Positions 23,121-34,652 are shown, numbered from the stretch's first letter. The stretch: 64,000 bases of DNA from Solen grandis (GCA_021229015.1 CM037789.1:41080926-41144925), one strand, 5' to 3'. Made by a program: numbers and translations. The notes: a model not told the origin generated them from the sequence alone.

Positions 23121-23430
23121 GTTTTGTTTGTTGGTTGGGTTTAACGTCCCACCGACAGTATTTCAATCATTTGGAGGCGACGTCTACTTGAGAGAAATAT
23201 AGTGCTACCACACTGAAGCATCACGCCGTAGACATATGGCATGATACCACACCCAGTAACATTATCCTGACACCAGGTCAACCAGTCCTGCAACTACCCT
23301 TATATGCTGAGCGCCAAGAAAGGGAGCTATACCAGTACGATTTTCTACGACTTTGGTATGTCGCGGCCGGGCATCGAACCCACGACCTCCCGCTCCCGAG
23401 GCGGACGCTCTAACTACTCGGCCACTGGGG
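23121..23430 (-). mobile_element. SINE family B, split by a foldback element
   Basis: Nearly full-length family B copy. It runs from GGGTTTAACGTCCCACCGAC at the left to the tRNA-like head (GAGGCGGACGCTCTAAC, TCGGCCACTGGGG) at the right. The last bases continue only after the foldback element, at 24777 (ACGGT...), as in the intact copy near 10580. The SINE was therefore present before the foldback insertion. Confidence 0.85.
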
Positions 23431-24776
23431 AGGTGTGTGAAGTTAGCGCGTAGATCGTAGATCGTAGATCAAAAAAATTTTTTCCTTAAAAAACCAATTT
23501 GGGACCATTGAAAACTTTCATGGAATGGTTGAGCTGGGTCGTAGATCGTAGCTCAACCATTGAAAATGTTGATGGAATGGTTGAGCTGGATCGTAGATCG
23601 TAGCTCGACCATTGAAAAAAACCAAAATAAAAGGTTGAGCTTGATCGTAGATCGTAGCTCAACCATTGAAAAGGTTCATGGAATGGTTGAGCTGGGTCGT
23701 AGATTGTAGCTCAACCATAGAAAATGTTCATGGAATGGTTGAGCTGGGTCGTAGATCGTAGCTCAACCATTGAAATAAACCAAGATTAATGGTTGGTCTG
23801 GATCGTAGTCATTAAATTTTCTTTGTCGGGATTATTGTACTTTTCGGAAAATTGCATTAGTCAGGAAAAAGTCGCATAATCAACCAATATTACATTTGTC
23901 GGGAAACTTTTGTTCTTCGGGAAATATATTCTCGTCGGGAAAATTGCATTTGTCGGAAAAAAAAATGCTTTCGTCGGGAAAAGAGTTTCCTTCGAAAATC
24001 TTTGTACTTGTCGGTAATATCTCATTCGTCGGAAAAGTTTCCGTCGGGAAATTTTCTGTTCGTCGGGAAAAATTATATGTCGGGAATTTAGTATTAGTTG
24101 TGAAAATTGTATTTTGTTAATATTTTTATCTTCGTCGGGATTATTGTACTCGTCGGAAAATTGTATTAATCGGAAAAAAGTCGCATAATCTTTTTCGTCG
24201 GGAAGTATGTCCTCGTCGGGAAAATTGCATTCGTCGGAAAGTTATGTGCTCGTCGGAAAAAATTGCATTCGTCTCGAAAAGTGCTCAACCATTCCATGAA
24301 CATTTTCAATGGTCGACTACGATCTACGATCCAGCTCAACCAATTTTGGTTTATTTAATGGTTGAGCTACAATCTACGACCCAGCTCAACCATTCCATGA
24401 ACTTTTTCAATGGTTGAGCTACGATCTACGATCCAGCTCAACCATTTATTTTGGTTTATTTGAATGGTTGAGCTACGATCTACGATCCAGCTCAACCATT
24501 TATATTGGTTTATTTGAATGGTTGAGCTACGATCTACGACCCAGCTCAACCATTCCATGAACATTTTCAATGGTCGAGCTACGATCTACGATCCAGCTCA
24601 ACTATTTATAATGGTTTATTTGAATGGTTGAGCTACGATCTACGACCCAGCTCAACCATTTATATTGGTTTATTTTAATGGTTGAGCTAGGATCTACGAC
24701 CCAGGTCGACAAAGAAAATTAGTTGTTGATTTACGATCTACGATCTACGCGCTAACTTCACACACCTCCACTGGGG
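23422..24776. mobile_element. Foldback-type transposon, 1,337 bp, with 9-bp target duplication
   Basis: The element spans 23431-24767. Its ends are perfect inverted repeats for 36 bp (AGGTGTGTGAAGTTAGCGCG continuing with GATCGTA repeats). They are flanked by the 9-bp duplication CCACTGGGG (23422-23430 and 24768-24776). Inside each arm are six or seven units of about 60 bp (TGGTTGAGCTGGGTCGTAG, then TAGCTCAACCATTGAAA), each itself nearly palindromic and inverted between arms. The core (about 23811-24281) is a different array of GTCGGGAAAA words. No transposase frame is seen. Long inverted repeats built of subrepeats plus a 9-bp duplication fit foldback elements mobilised by Mutator-like transposases; that attribution is inference. 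Confidence 0.9.
23811..24281. repeat. GTCGGGAAAA core array of the foldback element
   Basis: About twenty degenerate repeats of CGTCGGGAAAATTGCATT type, period about 20-28 bp. A longer block (TCGGGATTATTGTACT ... AGTCGCATAATC) appears at about 23826-23881 and again at about 24137-24190. This shows a second-level duplication. Confidence 0.75.
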
Positions 24777-27239
24777 ACGGTTTAGACAGATGAAAAAAGG
24801 TCAATTTAAAGGTAAGGGGTCAAAGTGACGTTGGCAAATACATATGTGTTGTCAAACTCCACACAGTGATCTCCCTTGCAAGCTCATTTAGCAAAAAGAA
24901 TCACTGCCGTCACAAATGTCACGTGATGATTGTAAGCTTACCAATGACGAAGGTTTATTATTTAAAGATCTTCAGTGGCAGAAAATAGTTATTTTCTTAA
25001 CATATTATTTTTACCACAAGGCGATAACTGATGTTCATTTAAGAAAATATATTTAGAAAAATGCCACTCGCTGTAAAATAAAAAGAATTTGAAAAAATTA
25101 GAAAAATAACCTAACGGTTATTGTATACAACCGAATCAAAATGTATGCGTGTAATTATATATAGTTATGTATGATAATAGATATTGTCAACATCCTGTGC
25201 ATTTTACCCAACGTTGACGAATCACCATGTCTGTCTTACTTTGGGCTTAAACTATGCACATTGACCCTGGAAGTTTATATTGTGTTTCGGGCAGCCCGAC
25301 CCTACCTAGCGAAAAATCGCCGATCATAAAGTTTTAGCGGCAAGTTTGGGACCGCCGAATTTTCTGTTTATAATTTGTAATTCCTTCATTGTTATGATTG
25401 GGCTTTAAAAATAGATTTAAAAAAAGAGATGAAGAAAAACTTGAAAGAACTAACCCACGACCTCCAGATGCCGAGGTGGACACTCTTATAACTCAACCAC
25501 GGCCACCGGGACTGGTCAATATAAAAAAAAATCATAAAAATATATTAACTGTATAATATATAGCGCCAATAATACAAATTCTATGGCACTTCAGCATGAT
25601 CAAAATGTGCTCAAGGTCACTCATAAGGCGTACCAGTGAAATATTTCTCGGGGAGCACGCCCCCGAAACCTGCCAGACTGCCTTGACCTCCTCTATGTAC
25701 GCCTGTGTACATGTACTTGAGGACAGGACCCTGTCTCTATAAATAAGAAAAAAATCACGATAGTCTATACATAATAAACAACAAGGTTACCAACTTCAGC
25801 AGGATGCTGGAGGGCACCCATCGGGGATAAGTGTCAACAAATCAGTGAAAATGCGCCCATCGATACTATTGGAGAATTCCCACTGTCAGCGGATAATTTT
25901 CCTTCAGAACTGTTCACATGAAATACAGATATTATCATTTTTAATGCCTGAAATTTCTTAATTTCTACCTAAAATTAAAATATGAGATGTAAATATGATA
26001 TGTGATCCTGCAGTGTGGCAGCACTATGTCTGTCTCAAGAACACATAGTCACCGAATGACTGAAATATTGTCGGTGGGACGTCCTTCCAGTAAACAAGCC
26101 AGCATGAACATATTTTCGATCAGCATGGATGTAATGTTTAGGAGGACAATATCTCGGATTAGTTCAATTGACAACAATGTGCATTGAACAGAACCGGGAT
26201 TATTGTCCTAAATCTTAGATATAGTTGAGACTGAAAAGTTTAGCCTGCACTTGTATTTCCTTTTAACGGTTTGATCTACTTTAGGCCCAAATTATATACC
26301 ATACACTGTGTCCGTTATTTTGTACTGACACGTCACTGTTTAAGTAACTGCACAACTACAACCGCAAGCGGCATCTCGGTTTTCGCTTTTAACCTGATCA
26401 GCTTTAAAACATAATTTCAATTCAGGCACAAATTTCAATATGGAACAAAATTGTAAAAAAAGGCATTGAAAAAGGACTTCAAGTTCTTGAGTTATAAGCA
26501 ACTAAGCATGCAGCGCACTCCCTAGTGAAAAAAAGAAAGAAAATAGTTTGACGTAATTACTTTGATACAGATCACGTGATAATATGTTTAAAATTATAAG
26601 AATTTAGCATTTCGCAACAATCCGCAATCATTGGCCATTTGTAGTGTAAAGATGAGAGCATAACAAAAGTGGGGTTCATGTAACTTTAACCTTCTCATAA
26701 CCATTTCCTCGTGGAAAGCATAACAGCTGTCAAGAAATGGGGGTTTAAACTCTAGAAAAATGTATTTGTGTTCTATCTATATTACATTATAAAGAAAACT
26801 TGAGTACCGTCGCTGTGAAAGTATACATGTCATATATTGGAACTTTTAGCTAATTTCATTTGTGAGTAGATCTTCTAGCGCAAATATTTCCTGTACCCGA
26901 TAACAGGAAATCGTTGGACTGTCAACATGGAACAGAATGCTGGAAACTGCATTTGAATAAGACCCCGATTTTTTAGTTATAAGCAAAAGAGAGATAGCAA
27001 AGCGCCCCCCCCCCCAAGCGGTAAAAAGGAAAAACAAAATTGATTAAAATTTTACCTTTAGGTACATAGCAATGCAACATATAGATCGATTAGTTATACA
27101 TCGCATGAGTCGAACATTCTATTTCTTTAATATCAAAATTTGAAGCATGAAAGTGATTTACAATTATTCAAAAAAGGATCAAACTTTGAACTTCCGTAAA
27201 ATGACCTTATCACAGAATGTGTCTGTTTCGGAGGTTTTA
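24777..27239. other. Intergenic, no gene seen
   Basis: Mostly AT-rich unique sequence. It holds a decayed tRNA-like SINE head at about 25450-25510 (CCACGACCTCCAGATGCCGAG, CCACGGCCACCGGGA). A SINE family B tail fragment on the plus strand lies at about 26005-26080 (AGTGTGGCAGCACTATGTCT ... TGTCGGTGGGACG). No coding region is supported. Confidence 0.45.
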
Positions 27240-27720
27240 TTCTCTAAGAATGGGTGTTGGGAATCAAATCACTGTTTGTACAGAGGTGGTCTGTTTTAGA
27301 GGTTGAACTATTTAAAAGGTTGGTGCTGGGAATCTGGTCACTGGTCTTTGTACAGAGGTGGTCTGTTTCTGAGGTTGAATTATCTAAAAGGTCAGTGCTG
27401 GGAATCTGGTCACTGGTCTTTGTACAGAGGGGGTCTGTTTTAGAGGTTGAATTATCTAAAAGGTCAGTGCTGGGAATCAGGTCATCTGGTCTTTGTACAG
27501 AGGGGGTCTGTTTTAGAGGTTGAATTCATTATAAAGTCAATGCTTGGAAATTGGTCACTGGCCTTTGTACAGAGATGGTTTGTTTCAGATGTGTATTTCT
27601 TTATAAATTCGTTGTAGGGAATCAGGTCACTGGCCTTTGTACAGAGATGGTTTGTTTCAGGACTTTTTTATAGAGGTGGTTTTTTCAGAGGGTTAATTCT
27701 TTGTGAATTCGGTGTTGTGA
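27240..27720 (+). repeat. About 70-bp minisatellite related to 15770-16570
   Basis: GGTCTGTTTTAGAGGTTGAA recurs at about 27284, 27355, 27425 and 27499, then degenerates. Units contain GGTCACTGGTCTTTGTACAGAGG, shared with the array at 15.8-16.6 kb. The 89-codon frame across it is a translation of the repeat. Confidence 0.75.
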
Positions 27721-27729
27721 GTTACTAAG

Positions 27730-27965
27730 GCTGTATCTAGAGGTTAAATCATTGTTGGGGATTTAGGCACTTCAGTTTTTCCTCACAAACATTTCATGTG
27801 GTCTAATATTATTTAATATCTTATCAATAAATCCATGAAGAATTTTGTCTATTTAATCATCATTTTAGACGTTTCAACATTGTATTAATGTGTACTTTGT
27901 AGAATCAATTTATTTATTCTGTGGCCTACTGAAATAGGATTTATGCTTATGTACATAAAGAAACG
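27730..27965 (+). repeat. Segment paralogous to 16600-16727 plus 17290-17380
   Basis: Shared words in order are CTTATCAATA.AT..ATGAAGAATTT, TTTAGACG, TTTCAACATTGTATTAAT, TGTACTTTGTAGAATCAATTTA and ATGATTTATGCTTATGT-type sequence. The 557-bp TIR element is absent from this copy. Confidence 0.75.
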
Positions 27966-28462
27966 ATTGATTTAACATCATGTTTTGTAAATCTTCCCAT
28001 CTCTGTAATATATTTCTTTAATTGTTAGGTAAATCCCATTGTCAACAATCAATAATATTTGTATATAGACTCTGGCAAGATTGACATAATAAGAAATCAG
28101 GTCACTATACATATACCAATCAAATTGCAGTGCTTCAGACCCTCCACGAATACGGTATTTAAAAACTATTTCTGATAAGGGTCTAGAAAGGTGGCCAGCC
28201 TCTAGTTTTGCTTTGATCGAACCTTTGCGGTTTTTGTGTCCTGGGCTATGAAATTGTAATATAGATACATTTGATGAGACATCATTAGAATAATTATTTA
28301 TCCTAGATCTAGCCGATTCAGAAATCTATAATTATCAAGGATTTTAGAAAAACACTTGTAGACCATTTTATCTACTGGTAGAAGATAGCCCAGAGTAAGA
28401 GGAGACCACCTTTGTCACTTCTTCCACTCCTCTCTCTCTTCTATTATTTGCTTATGTTCAGT

Positions 28463-28484
28463 GATATATATATATATATATATT
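28463..28484. repeat. (TA)n microsatellite
   Basis: Eleven TA dinucleotides followed by a T-run. Confidence 0.85.
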
Positions 28485-28744
28485 TTATTTTTTTTACACG
28501 ATTAAACCACATTTCCTTTCTGTCGGTTCTTTTCATTTCCCAAGCCTCGGCTGCAACAATTCTGCTTTCCGCTTCTCATATTCTATTATCCAGACCGGAT
28601 GTGGTACCAAACTACTTGTCTGGCGTGAGTCTACTTATACACATAATATACACGCACGTTGACAAGAACACACACGCATACTCACTCACACGCACGAAGC
28701 ATTCACATACATGTACCAGACATACATTCAGGCAAATATTTCAA

Positions 28745-28890
28745 TTATATGAATTTTATGTTGGTTTTGTTGCAGCAAATCGTGTTTCATATTTATCAAT
28801 TGCTCTTCGTGTCGAAAATGGTCCGTTTAAGCTATTTTATCTCAACTATCTCGAGATAACACAATTATTCCATACAAAAAAACATATCTG
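28745..28890 (+). repeat. Segment paralogous to the TRIM 3' flank
   Basis: Counterpart of 14165-14320, including the identical 21-bp TTGCAGCAAATCGTGTTTCAT core. The open frame at 28412-28918 spans it by chance and contains low-complexity TATA/ACAC translations. Confidence 0.6.
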
Positions 28891-29167
28891 GAAACATGCA
28901 TTTATATGTTGTTCGTAGTTTTATTTACTATAAAATCACAAGTAACATTTGTGGCCTGGTTTATCTGAGTTAGACCGCGGATAATAAATAAGTCATTTAT
29001 CGCCAATTTAAGATTGTCCGTAACCAATTAAATACAAAAGACACCGAAAAGTGAAACCGACTGAAAATCCACCATATTTATCGTTATGTAATACTTATAT
29101 ATGTACATAGGAGATTAATTCATCATTCTTGTTGCCAAAATGTTTTATATTTTTGTTAGTTTATTTT

Positions 29168-29260
29168 TTGTTTATGGGTTTAACGTCCTGCCGATAATAA
29201 TAATAAAAAAACGTCTACAACGAGGGGTATTCACAAACTTCGCGGTATAGTGCTCACACT
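29168..29260 (-). mobile_element. SINE family B tail fragment, degenerate
   Basis: GGGTTTAACGTCCTGCCGA followed by ACGTCTACAACGAG and GGTATAGTGCTCACAC matches the left (tail) part of family B copies; the remainder is missing. Confidence 0.5.
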
Positions 29261-30180
29261 TCCTTATTACACGAACGTGATTCCTAAAAATTAAGACCAG
29301 TAAAGTTTGATATAAAAGCAGTGAAATTACAAAATTTCATATGAATCCTGGCCCAACGAAACACGACGTCAACGTCAATATTCATACACGTTCACAACGT
29401 ATGAAGAACACCGCTTAATCCTATTCAAAGTACTCTCGTTGGAAGAAGAGACACTTCTTGACACGCTCTATCTGCGAGTCTACAAATCATACTTAGCGCT
29501 AAGTAATACTTAAATTTTAAAACTAGCAAACGAGTAAGTTGAAAAAAACAACAACTAACAATTGTTTATAAGAAATGAAACTGTTGGGTACTTTTTATTA
29601 GAGAAACATGATTAACGAAATTCGTCCTGAAGTATTTAAGTTTTACTTAGCGCTAATAATTGTTGGTTGAATTCGGCCCTGGACTGTACACAGGGTGCCC
29701 AGAAGAAAGACTTTCCGTGTCTTTGTTGACCAATTAGAGGGGGCATATGCCGTAGTTGCTGAAAATTAACTCGCAGTCGATGATGGTCATCACTTAACAT
29801 TTTGTGTATCCAACAGGCACATACATGTCGTATATTTACCTGGTCATGATGGATATTGAAGACAGTCCCATACCTACAGTCCGGTCTATAAATTAGGAGA
29901 TGGCAATGCGTCAATCTCTACCAAGCAACCCTTTGACGGCGGCGTTGTGCGACGTCCTACGTCAATTGACGGCCGCTGCGATCCTCATCAACAATGTTTT
30001 CCCTGTCCTATCTTAAACCGCTTGTACCATTTAAATAGTGTATTCTAGCAGAAATTGCAATAGTTCAAGTCTTGAAAATTTCATTCCGAACACAAAATGT
30101 GAAGCTGTCTTAGCTCAAAACTCTTTTTTTTCATCAGTTAGTAGATAACGCTTTGTTTAGTGTCAAGTAAAGGTGATTTT
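29261..30180. other. Intergenic, no gene supported
   Basis: A 92-codon minus-strand frame (29636-29914) has no recognisable domain or splice context. ACTTAGCGCTAA occurs at about 29495 and 29645. Nothing else is recognised. Confidence 0.4.
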
Positions 30181-30182
30181 CC

Positions 30183-30275
30183 GACACTGATATGTCGCGG
30201 CCGGGAATTGAACCCACGAACCCCCGCCCCCGAGTCGGACGTTCTAACCACTCAGCCATCGGGTAAGCTTTTCTT
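30183..30275 (-). mobile_element. SINE family B, tRNA-like head only
   Basis: GATATGTCGCGGCCGGGAAT, then TGAACCCACGAACCCCCGCC and TCTAACCACTCAGCCATCGG match the right end of family B copies. It is a truncated copy and not a functional tRNA, as it lacks a foldable 3' acceptor. Confidence 0.6.
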
Positions 30276-31787
30276 TAAGTTTTACAAATATTGTTGTCAA
30301 TAAGGTCCAATTTGTGTCAACTTAATCATGTAAAATTCACTTCTATATTTCATAACACAGGAATGTACTTGAATAATTTCGCGTTGACCTTAAACAGAGA
30401 AGATTTCGGGAACAATGTATTAGACTAGTTCCCGGTGCATTTAAGGCCCAGTACGTGATAGCTTAAAATTTACAAGGGAAAAACATTGCAAGTAAAAGTA
30501 GGCGGGGCGTGTCACGGATGTATCGTAAACATATCACGGATGTCACGGAATACGATTTTTTTTCCAGAAGTCCGTCGATTTTTGTTATACGTGTAGCTTG
30601 AACTACACTACCCACTTATTACTTTCAAAACAGAAGTGATTCTAAATATTGTAAAAAAATGTGATGATTGAATATATCTCTAGTACTCTACAACGCAATT
30701 ATGCACACACAAAAAATAAATAAACGTATCGGGCACTGGGGATCCAGTAAATCAGCTGACAACAGCAACAACAATAACAACAATCGCCTTACAATACGAA
30801 CAGACTCATATCTCATCTGTGATGAGGTATAAATATAATATAGAAACAAATATTTGGACCCTAAATCAACACCTGTATCGATATATACCGGTAAATAAAT
30901 AAAAGAGACGGTGCTTCTGATTTAATCAAACCATTAATTTATCATTTTATAAAGCTGTAAATCAACTGCATGCCAAATCCTACTGCATAAAAGGAACTGC
31001 CTTTTTTACTTTTCTTTGGCGAAATGAATACCTACCGGAAGCATTATTTCCATGAACATCTTAGATGTCGACATAGCATGTGATTTTAAAGTGTTTTTAT
31101 ACAAATTTATATTTTATTAATTAGACATAACCCTGTTACCCAGCCAGATAATCCAAATATATTTACATAATGATTATATCACACACGCCAGTTTCACTAG
31201 AGAACATCATCTTCAAATATTGTTATGGTAAAATTGTCTAAGAGAAAATATGTCTAAAATATGTCTAAATATACTATGTATGTAGTGTATTTGAGATTCG
31301 ACGTTTTGATAATCAACAACTCCTATTTACCATGTGTTCAGTTGCCATATTCGACTAAAAAATGTATATGTAGTGGCTCATAATTCAAAATTCATATTTT
31401 TTTTCCTTGCAAAGGGCAAGGTTTACCGAAATATTTGAAAAGGCATGAATTTTATTTTTAATTATATCATTTCCCTCTAGATCCTAAAAAAAAAATATTT
31501 CCCTTTACTGTCATTTAACAGCGACAAAGTGAAATAACGCATAAAAATATTGTAGAACATTACTACGCGCAGTCAAGAACAATTATTTATAGCATGTCAA
31601 TTCCCAGTTAATAAAATAAATAAACGGTATAAACTTACGTATATACTTTAAAAGGTAGATTTTTCCATTATGTTGTAATTGTTTTAGCGGCAGGGAAAAA
31701 TGGCAGTGCGATGTGTTGACAGCGAGACTGACAGTTGGTGCTATACAATCGTTCATGGGAGAAAAAAAATCCTACATTCGTAAATTC

Positions 31788-31879
31788 ATGTAGGATAAGA
31801 CTATCTTACCCTCGGGATAAAGGCCTCGCCCCTGCCTGAAATTTCTGACCTTCGGGTGAGATGCTCCTATCCTACATGG
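31788..31879. mobile_element. Short inverted-repeat element
   Basis: CATGTAGGATAAGACTATCT.ACCC at the left and the reverse complement of GGGTGAGATGCTCCTATCCTACATG at the right form imperfect inverted repeats of about 25 bp around a short GC-rich core. Probably a small MITE. Confidence 0.55.
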
Positions 31880-32049
31880 ATACTTATGATGAAATCGTAT
31901 TATCCTTAAGGGAAATCAACGGAAGGAAAGAAGAAAATTGCTCCCGTGAATTATTATTTTTTTTTAAATTTAACTCTACCAATACATAATAACGCTTTGT
32001 CACACTTTACAATACAGCATTTCAACATTTATAAGTAAATTGTCTACGG

Positions 32050-32345
32050 ACGCACGACATGTTTACTTAAGACAGATATAGTGCTGCCACACTGCGGTAA
32101 TAGACACCACACCCAGTCACATTATCCTGAAACCTAGCCAAGCAGTCCTGGAACTATCCTTGCTTGCTGTGCGCCAAGCAAGGAAGTTATACCAGTACCA
32201 GTTTAAACAACTTTGGTATGTCGCGGCCGGAGATGAATTTTCAACAACAGCAAAAAAGAAATGTCTGCATCATGGATTCGAACCTGCCACTTAGTGAATT
32301 CAAAGCCGCCGAACTTATCACTAGGCCATCCGTACTTATTCAAAG
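32050..32345 (-). mobile_element. SINE family B fragment followed by a second tRNA-like head
   Basis: 32050-32235 matches family B (GACAGATATAGTGCTGCCAC ... GGTATGTCGCGGCCGGAGA) but breaks before the B box. 32245-32345 contains a different tRNA-like segment on the minus strand (AGGTTCGAATCC, GGCCTAGTGATAAG). This is a composite or nested insertion. Confidence 0.55.
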
Positions 32346-33225
32346 TATGAATCTTTGCAAATCACACTACTATTAAATCAAAGCGCAGAGAAGACTGTCA
32401 GAGCGAAAGCTAAAACGTGTGAATAATAAAGTTAATAAATAAAGTTGCGGAATGCATGTAAAAATAAGGGAAGTTAAATATTACCATTATTAGTTATTAT
32501 TACTATTATTACTAATAATATTATTGTGAGTTATGTTCAGAAGTATTTTCTAAATAGGAAAAGGAGGTAATTAATAAAGAGACAAGAGAGGAAAAATTAC
32601 GGCTCTTGGTTACTGCACTTATTAATAGCCTCTATTCGTGTGTGAAGCTTAAATTGTTTGAGATAACAGATAATTAAAAAAATGAGCAAGAAATAGTTGT
32701 GGTTCTTAGTGCAATACCTCTCATTGACCTCAATCAATGTATTAAGTTTCATTTCACTACTTTTAATACTTCATGGACTTGCTGTAAACAAATATAGTTT
32801 TAATAAAAAAAGCCCCCCTCCCCAAAAAAGCAAGAAAAGTTCATATTCTTTGTCATTGCGCTTCCAACCCATGTGTGAAGTATGATATCAATTCCATTAA
32901 CAGTTTTTAAAATATGCTCTAGAAAAGCATAATTCCAACATATAATTAATGAAGATTAAGCAAGGTAGAGTTATTGTTCTTGGTAAGTAAAAATTGACCA
33001 TTGTGTAAACTCAATACCTTAAGTACTTTCTGAGTGTGACGGACAGATGCGACTAGAGACACTACAGTCATTTAAGAAACGATTAAAACAACATGTCTTA
33101 TTTGACGGCTTACAATAAGCATACTGCCCCTCTTTCTCCTTTCTACTGTTTTGAACTTATAACCTAATATCTGTCTATGCACTGGATTATCATATTAAAA
33201 AAATGACATCTCTCTCTCTCTTTAC

Positions 33226-33358
33226 TTTTGGGTCATTGGTCACGATCACCTCGATATCGCACGTGTCATTCCCGCCACACACATTCGTCACTTGCACCGT
33301 CAGTGTGCCCGTGCTGGACGGATACCCGTGGTTAACCTTCCTGATACGGTGATAGCTC
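33226..33358 (-). pseudogene. Cadherin-like exon piece C
   Basis: The minus-strand frame reads KVNHGYPSSTGTLTVQVTNV and then CDIEVIVTNDPK. This pattern (x-L-x-V-x-V-x-x, Cys pair, then V-x-V-T/x-N-D-P) resembles the end of a cadherin repeat. A donor GTAAAG follows at 33225. Candidate acceptors near 33359 need an incoming phase 2, but exon B leaves phase 1. Either an exon between them was missed or the gene is decayed; a SINE lies in that interval. I list it as a possible pseudogene with low certainty; a genuine exon is the alternative. Confidence 0.4.
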
Positions 33359-33440
33359 CTTAAATTTAAACATACATAGAAAAACATGCAGTGATCCCAG
33401 ATTGACGAGCTGGAAAGGCGAAAGGACATGCTAACCCAAA

Positions 33441-33615
33441 GACAGGGCGTCGTGGTCCAGTGGTAGCACACGCGACTGCGAATCTAAGGGTTGTGGGTTC
33501 GAACCGGCAAGGATTTTTCATGACCCTTCACAAATTACTGGTCCAATCCAGCAACCTTCGAGAGGGGTTGTTGTAAGAACTTGGTTCCTAATCGAATCGA
33601 CGTGAATAATCAAGT
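33441..33615 (+). mobile_element. SINE family C, copy in the cadherin-like intron
   Basis: The tRNA-like head has A box TGGTCCAGTGGTAGC and B box GGTTCGAACC. The body carries GGCAAGGATTTTTCATG and CTGGTCCAATCCAGCAACC. It lies antisense to the flanking exon-like pieces. Confidence 0.7.
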
Positions 33616-33669
33616 AAAGACTGAAAACAGAAAACCATAAGAATGGAGAGACAGAGAGACAGACAATAC

Positions 33670-33840
33670 CTGTGCTGGAGTCTATATCCAGGGACAGGAA
33701 GGCGTCAGCTGACAGGATGGAGAACGTAGAGTTGGGATGCATTGTGTCCACAAACGTGGTCTCAACTGTGTATATCAGGGCTCCCACGTCCAGCGTGTCG
33801 GAAATGGTCACCGAGTCATCGACACATGTTGAGGTTCCCT
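33670..33840 (-). CDS. Cadherin-like exon B (171 bp, phase 1-1)
   Basis: It is bordered on the minus strand by an acceptor (CGCATGCGCTCAG ending at 33841) and a donor (GTATTG starting at 33669). It encodes CVDDSVTISDTLDVGALIYT and then NSTFSILSADAFLSLDIDSS plus TG. The F-x-I ... F-x-x-L-D-x-x-T-G pattern is that of the middle of an extracellular cadherin repeat (F.ID..TG). Exon A ends in phase 1 and exon B needs phase 1, so A-B joins in frame (junction codon AAG). The protein would be a secreted or membrane adhesion molecule; no calcium-binding DxNDNAP motif is visible in these pieces, so the family call is tentative. Confidence 0.5.
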
Positions 33841-33982
33841 CTGAGCGCATGCGTGAAAAACGTAATCGCATTACTGATTTTATCATGGAATTTTACATCA
33901 TTGGACCCCCCTGGTCAATTCATTCCGTTACGCTTCAGTCGATATACGGAGAGTAGCGTAATTAGCTCCCTGGTTTAAAATG

Positions 33983-34282
33983 CATACGCGGATCCCCGGG
34001 GGTGTTGATGGGGTGGGGGTAAGGGTGTTCTAGCCACTTCTCGGGACAAGTCTATGCATAGAAATTTCTATTGGGTTTGGGAATGGGAGTTTTTCTTCCC
34101 TTACACTTTATTCATTTTTTATATTTTTTACGGATGGGGTGGGGTTGGGAGGGGGGGGGGTGCAACGTTTTTTCTAGGGGAATTTGGGGTTGCTTTTCTT
34201 CTTATATAATATAATAACAAAATCCCAGGGGGGGGGGGGGGCATGACCCCCTTAGCCCCTCTCCCTTCTGGATCCGCGCATG
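33983..34282. mobile_element. TIR element in the cadherin-like intron
   Basis: Left end CATACGCGGATCCCC and right end (reverse complement) CATGCGCGGATCCAGAAGG share CAT.CGCGGATCC. The interior is rich in G-runs (34150-34161, 34229-34241). No transposase frame is present. The short ends make the class uncertain. Confidence 0.55.
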
Positions 34283-34339
34283 AAATGTTCTGTTGGTATT
34301 TATTATGTTTCTTAATTCTCCCTTTTGTTCGAAACTCAC

Positions 34340-34539
34340 TTTCTCGCACGAGTGGCGTTAACGCGTACCCCAGCACTCCCGATATTCCGTGTGCGCTTGA
34401 CTGAAGAGTGATGAACGTCAACATATATTCGACGGTTGGTTCCGACAGGTTTGCCGCCAAGAAAACGTTCTGCTCACACAGGTCGGTTTGGGCCGGGTCA
34501 CAGGTTGTGTACCGGACCGTGGCGGTACCTTCATGCTTT
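34340..34539 (-). CDS. Cadherin-like exon A (200 bp)
   Basis: It has an acceptor on the minus strand (TTTGTATGACAG ending at 34540) and a consensus donor GTGAGT starting at 34339. It encodes KHEGTATVRYTTCDPAQTDL, then CEQNVFLAANLSEP and LQSSAHGISGVLGYALTPLV. Alternating hydrophobic residues and paired Cys suggest an extracellular beta-sandwich. On its own I cannot name the family; it is linked to exon B by in-frame splicing. No upstream exon was identified in the window. Confidence 0.45.
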
Positions 34540-34652
34540 CTGTCATACAAAATGAGTGGGTTTAAAGTCTCGTCAACAAATCCGTAACTTTTTGTTACAA
34601 TAAATACAAACTGAACATGCTTTCCGACCTAATTGTATACCTATATTCGATA

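Noticed and set aside
24367..24570. Frame with repeated WLSWIVDRSSTI peptide
   Set aside because: It is the translation of the inverted about 60-bp units of the foldback element.
28412..28918. 168-codon frame
   Set aside because: It contains translated (TA)n and CA-rich tracts and overlaps a duplicated non-coding segment; no domain or splice support.
29636..29914. 92-codon minus-strand frame
   Set aside because: No recognisable domain, no family motif, no splice sites or neighbouring exons.
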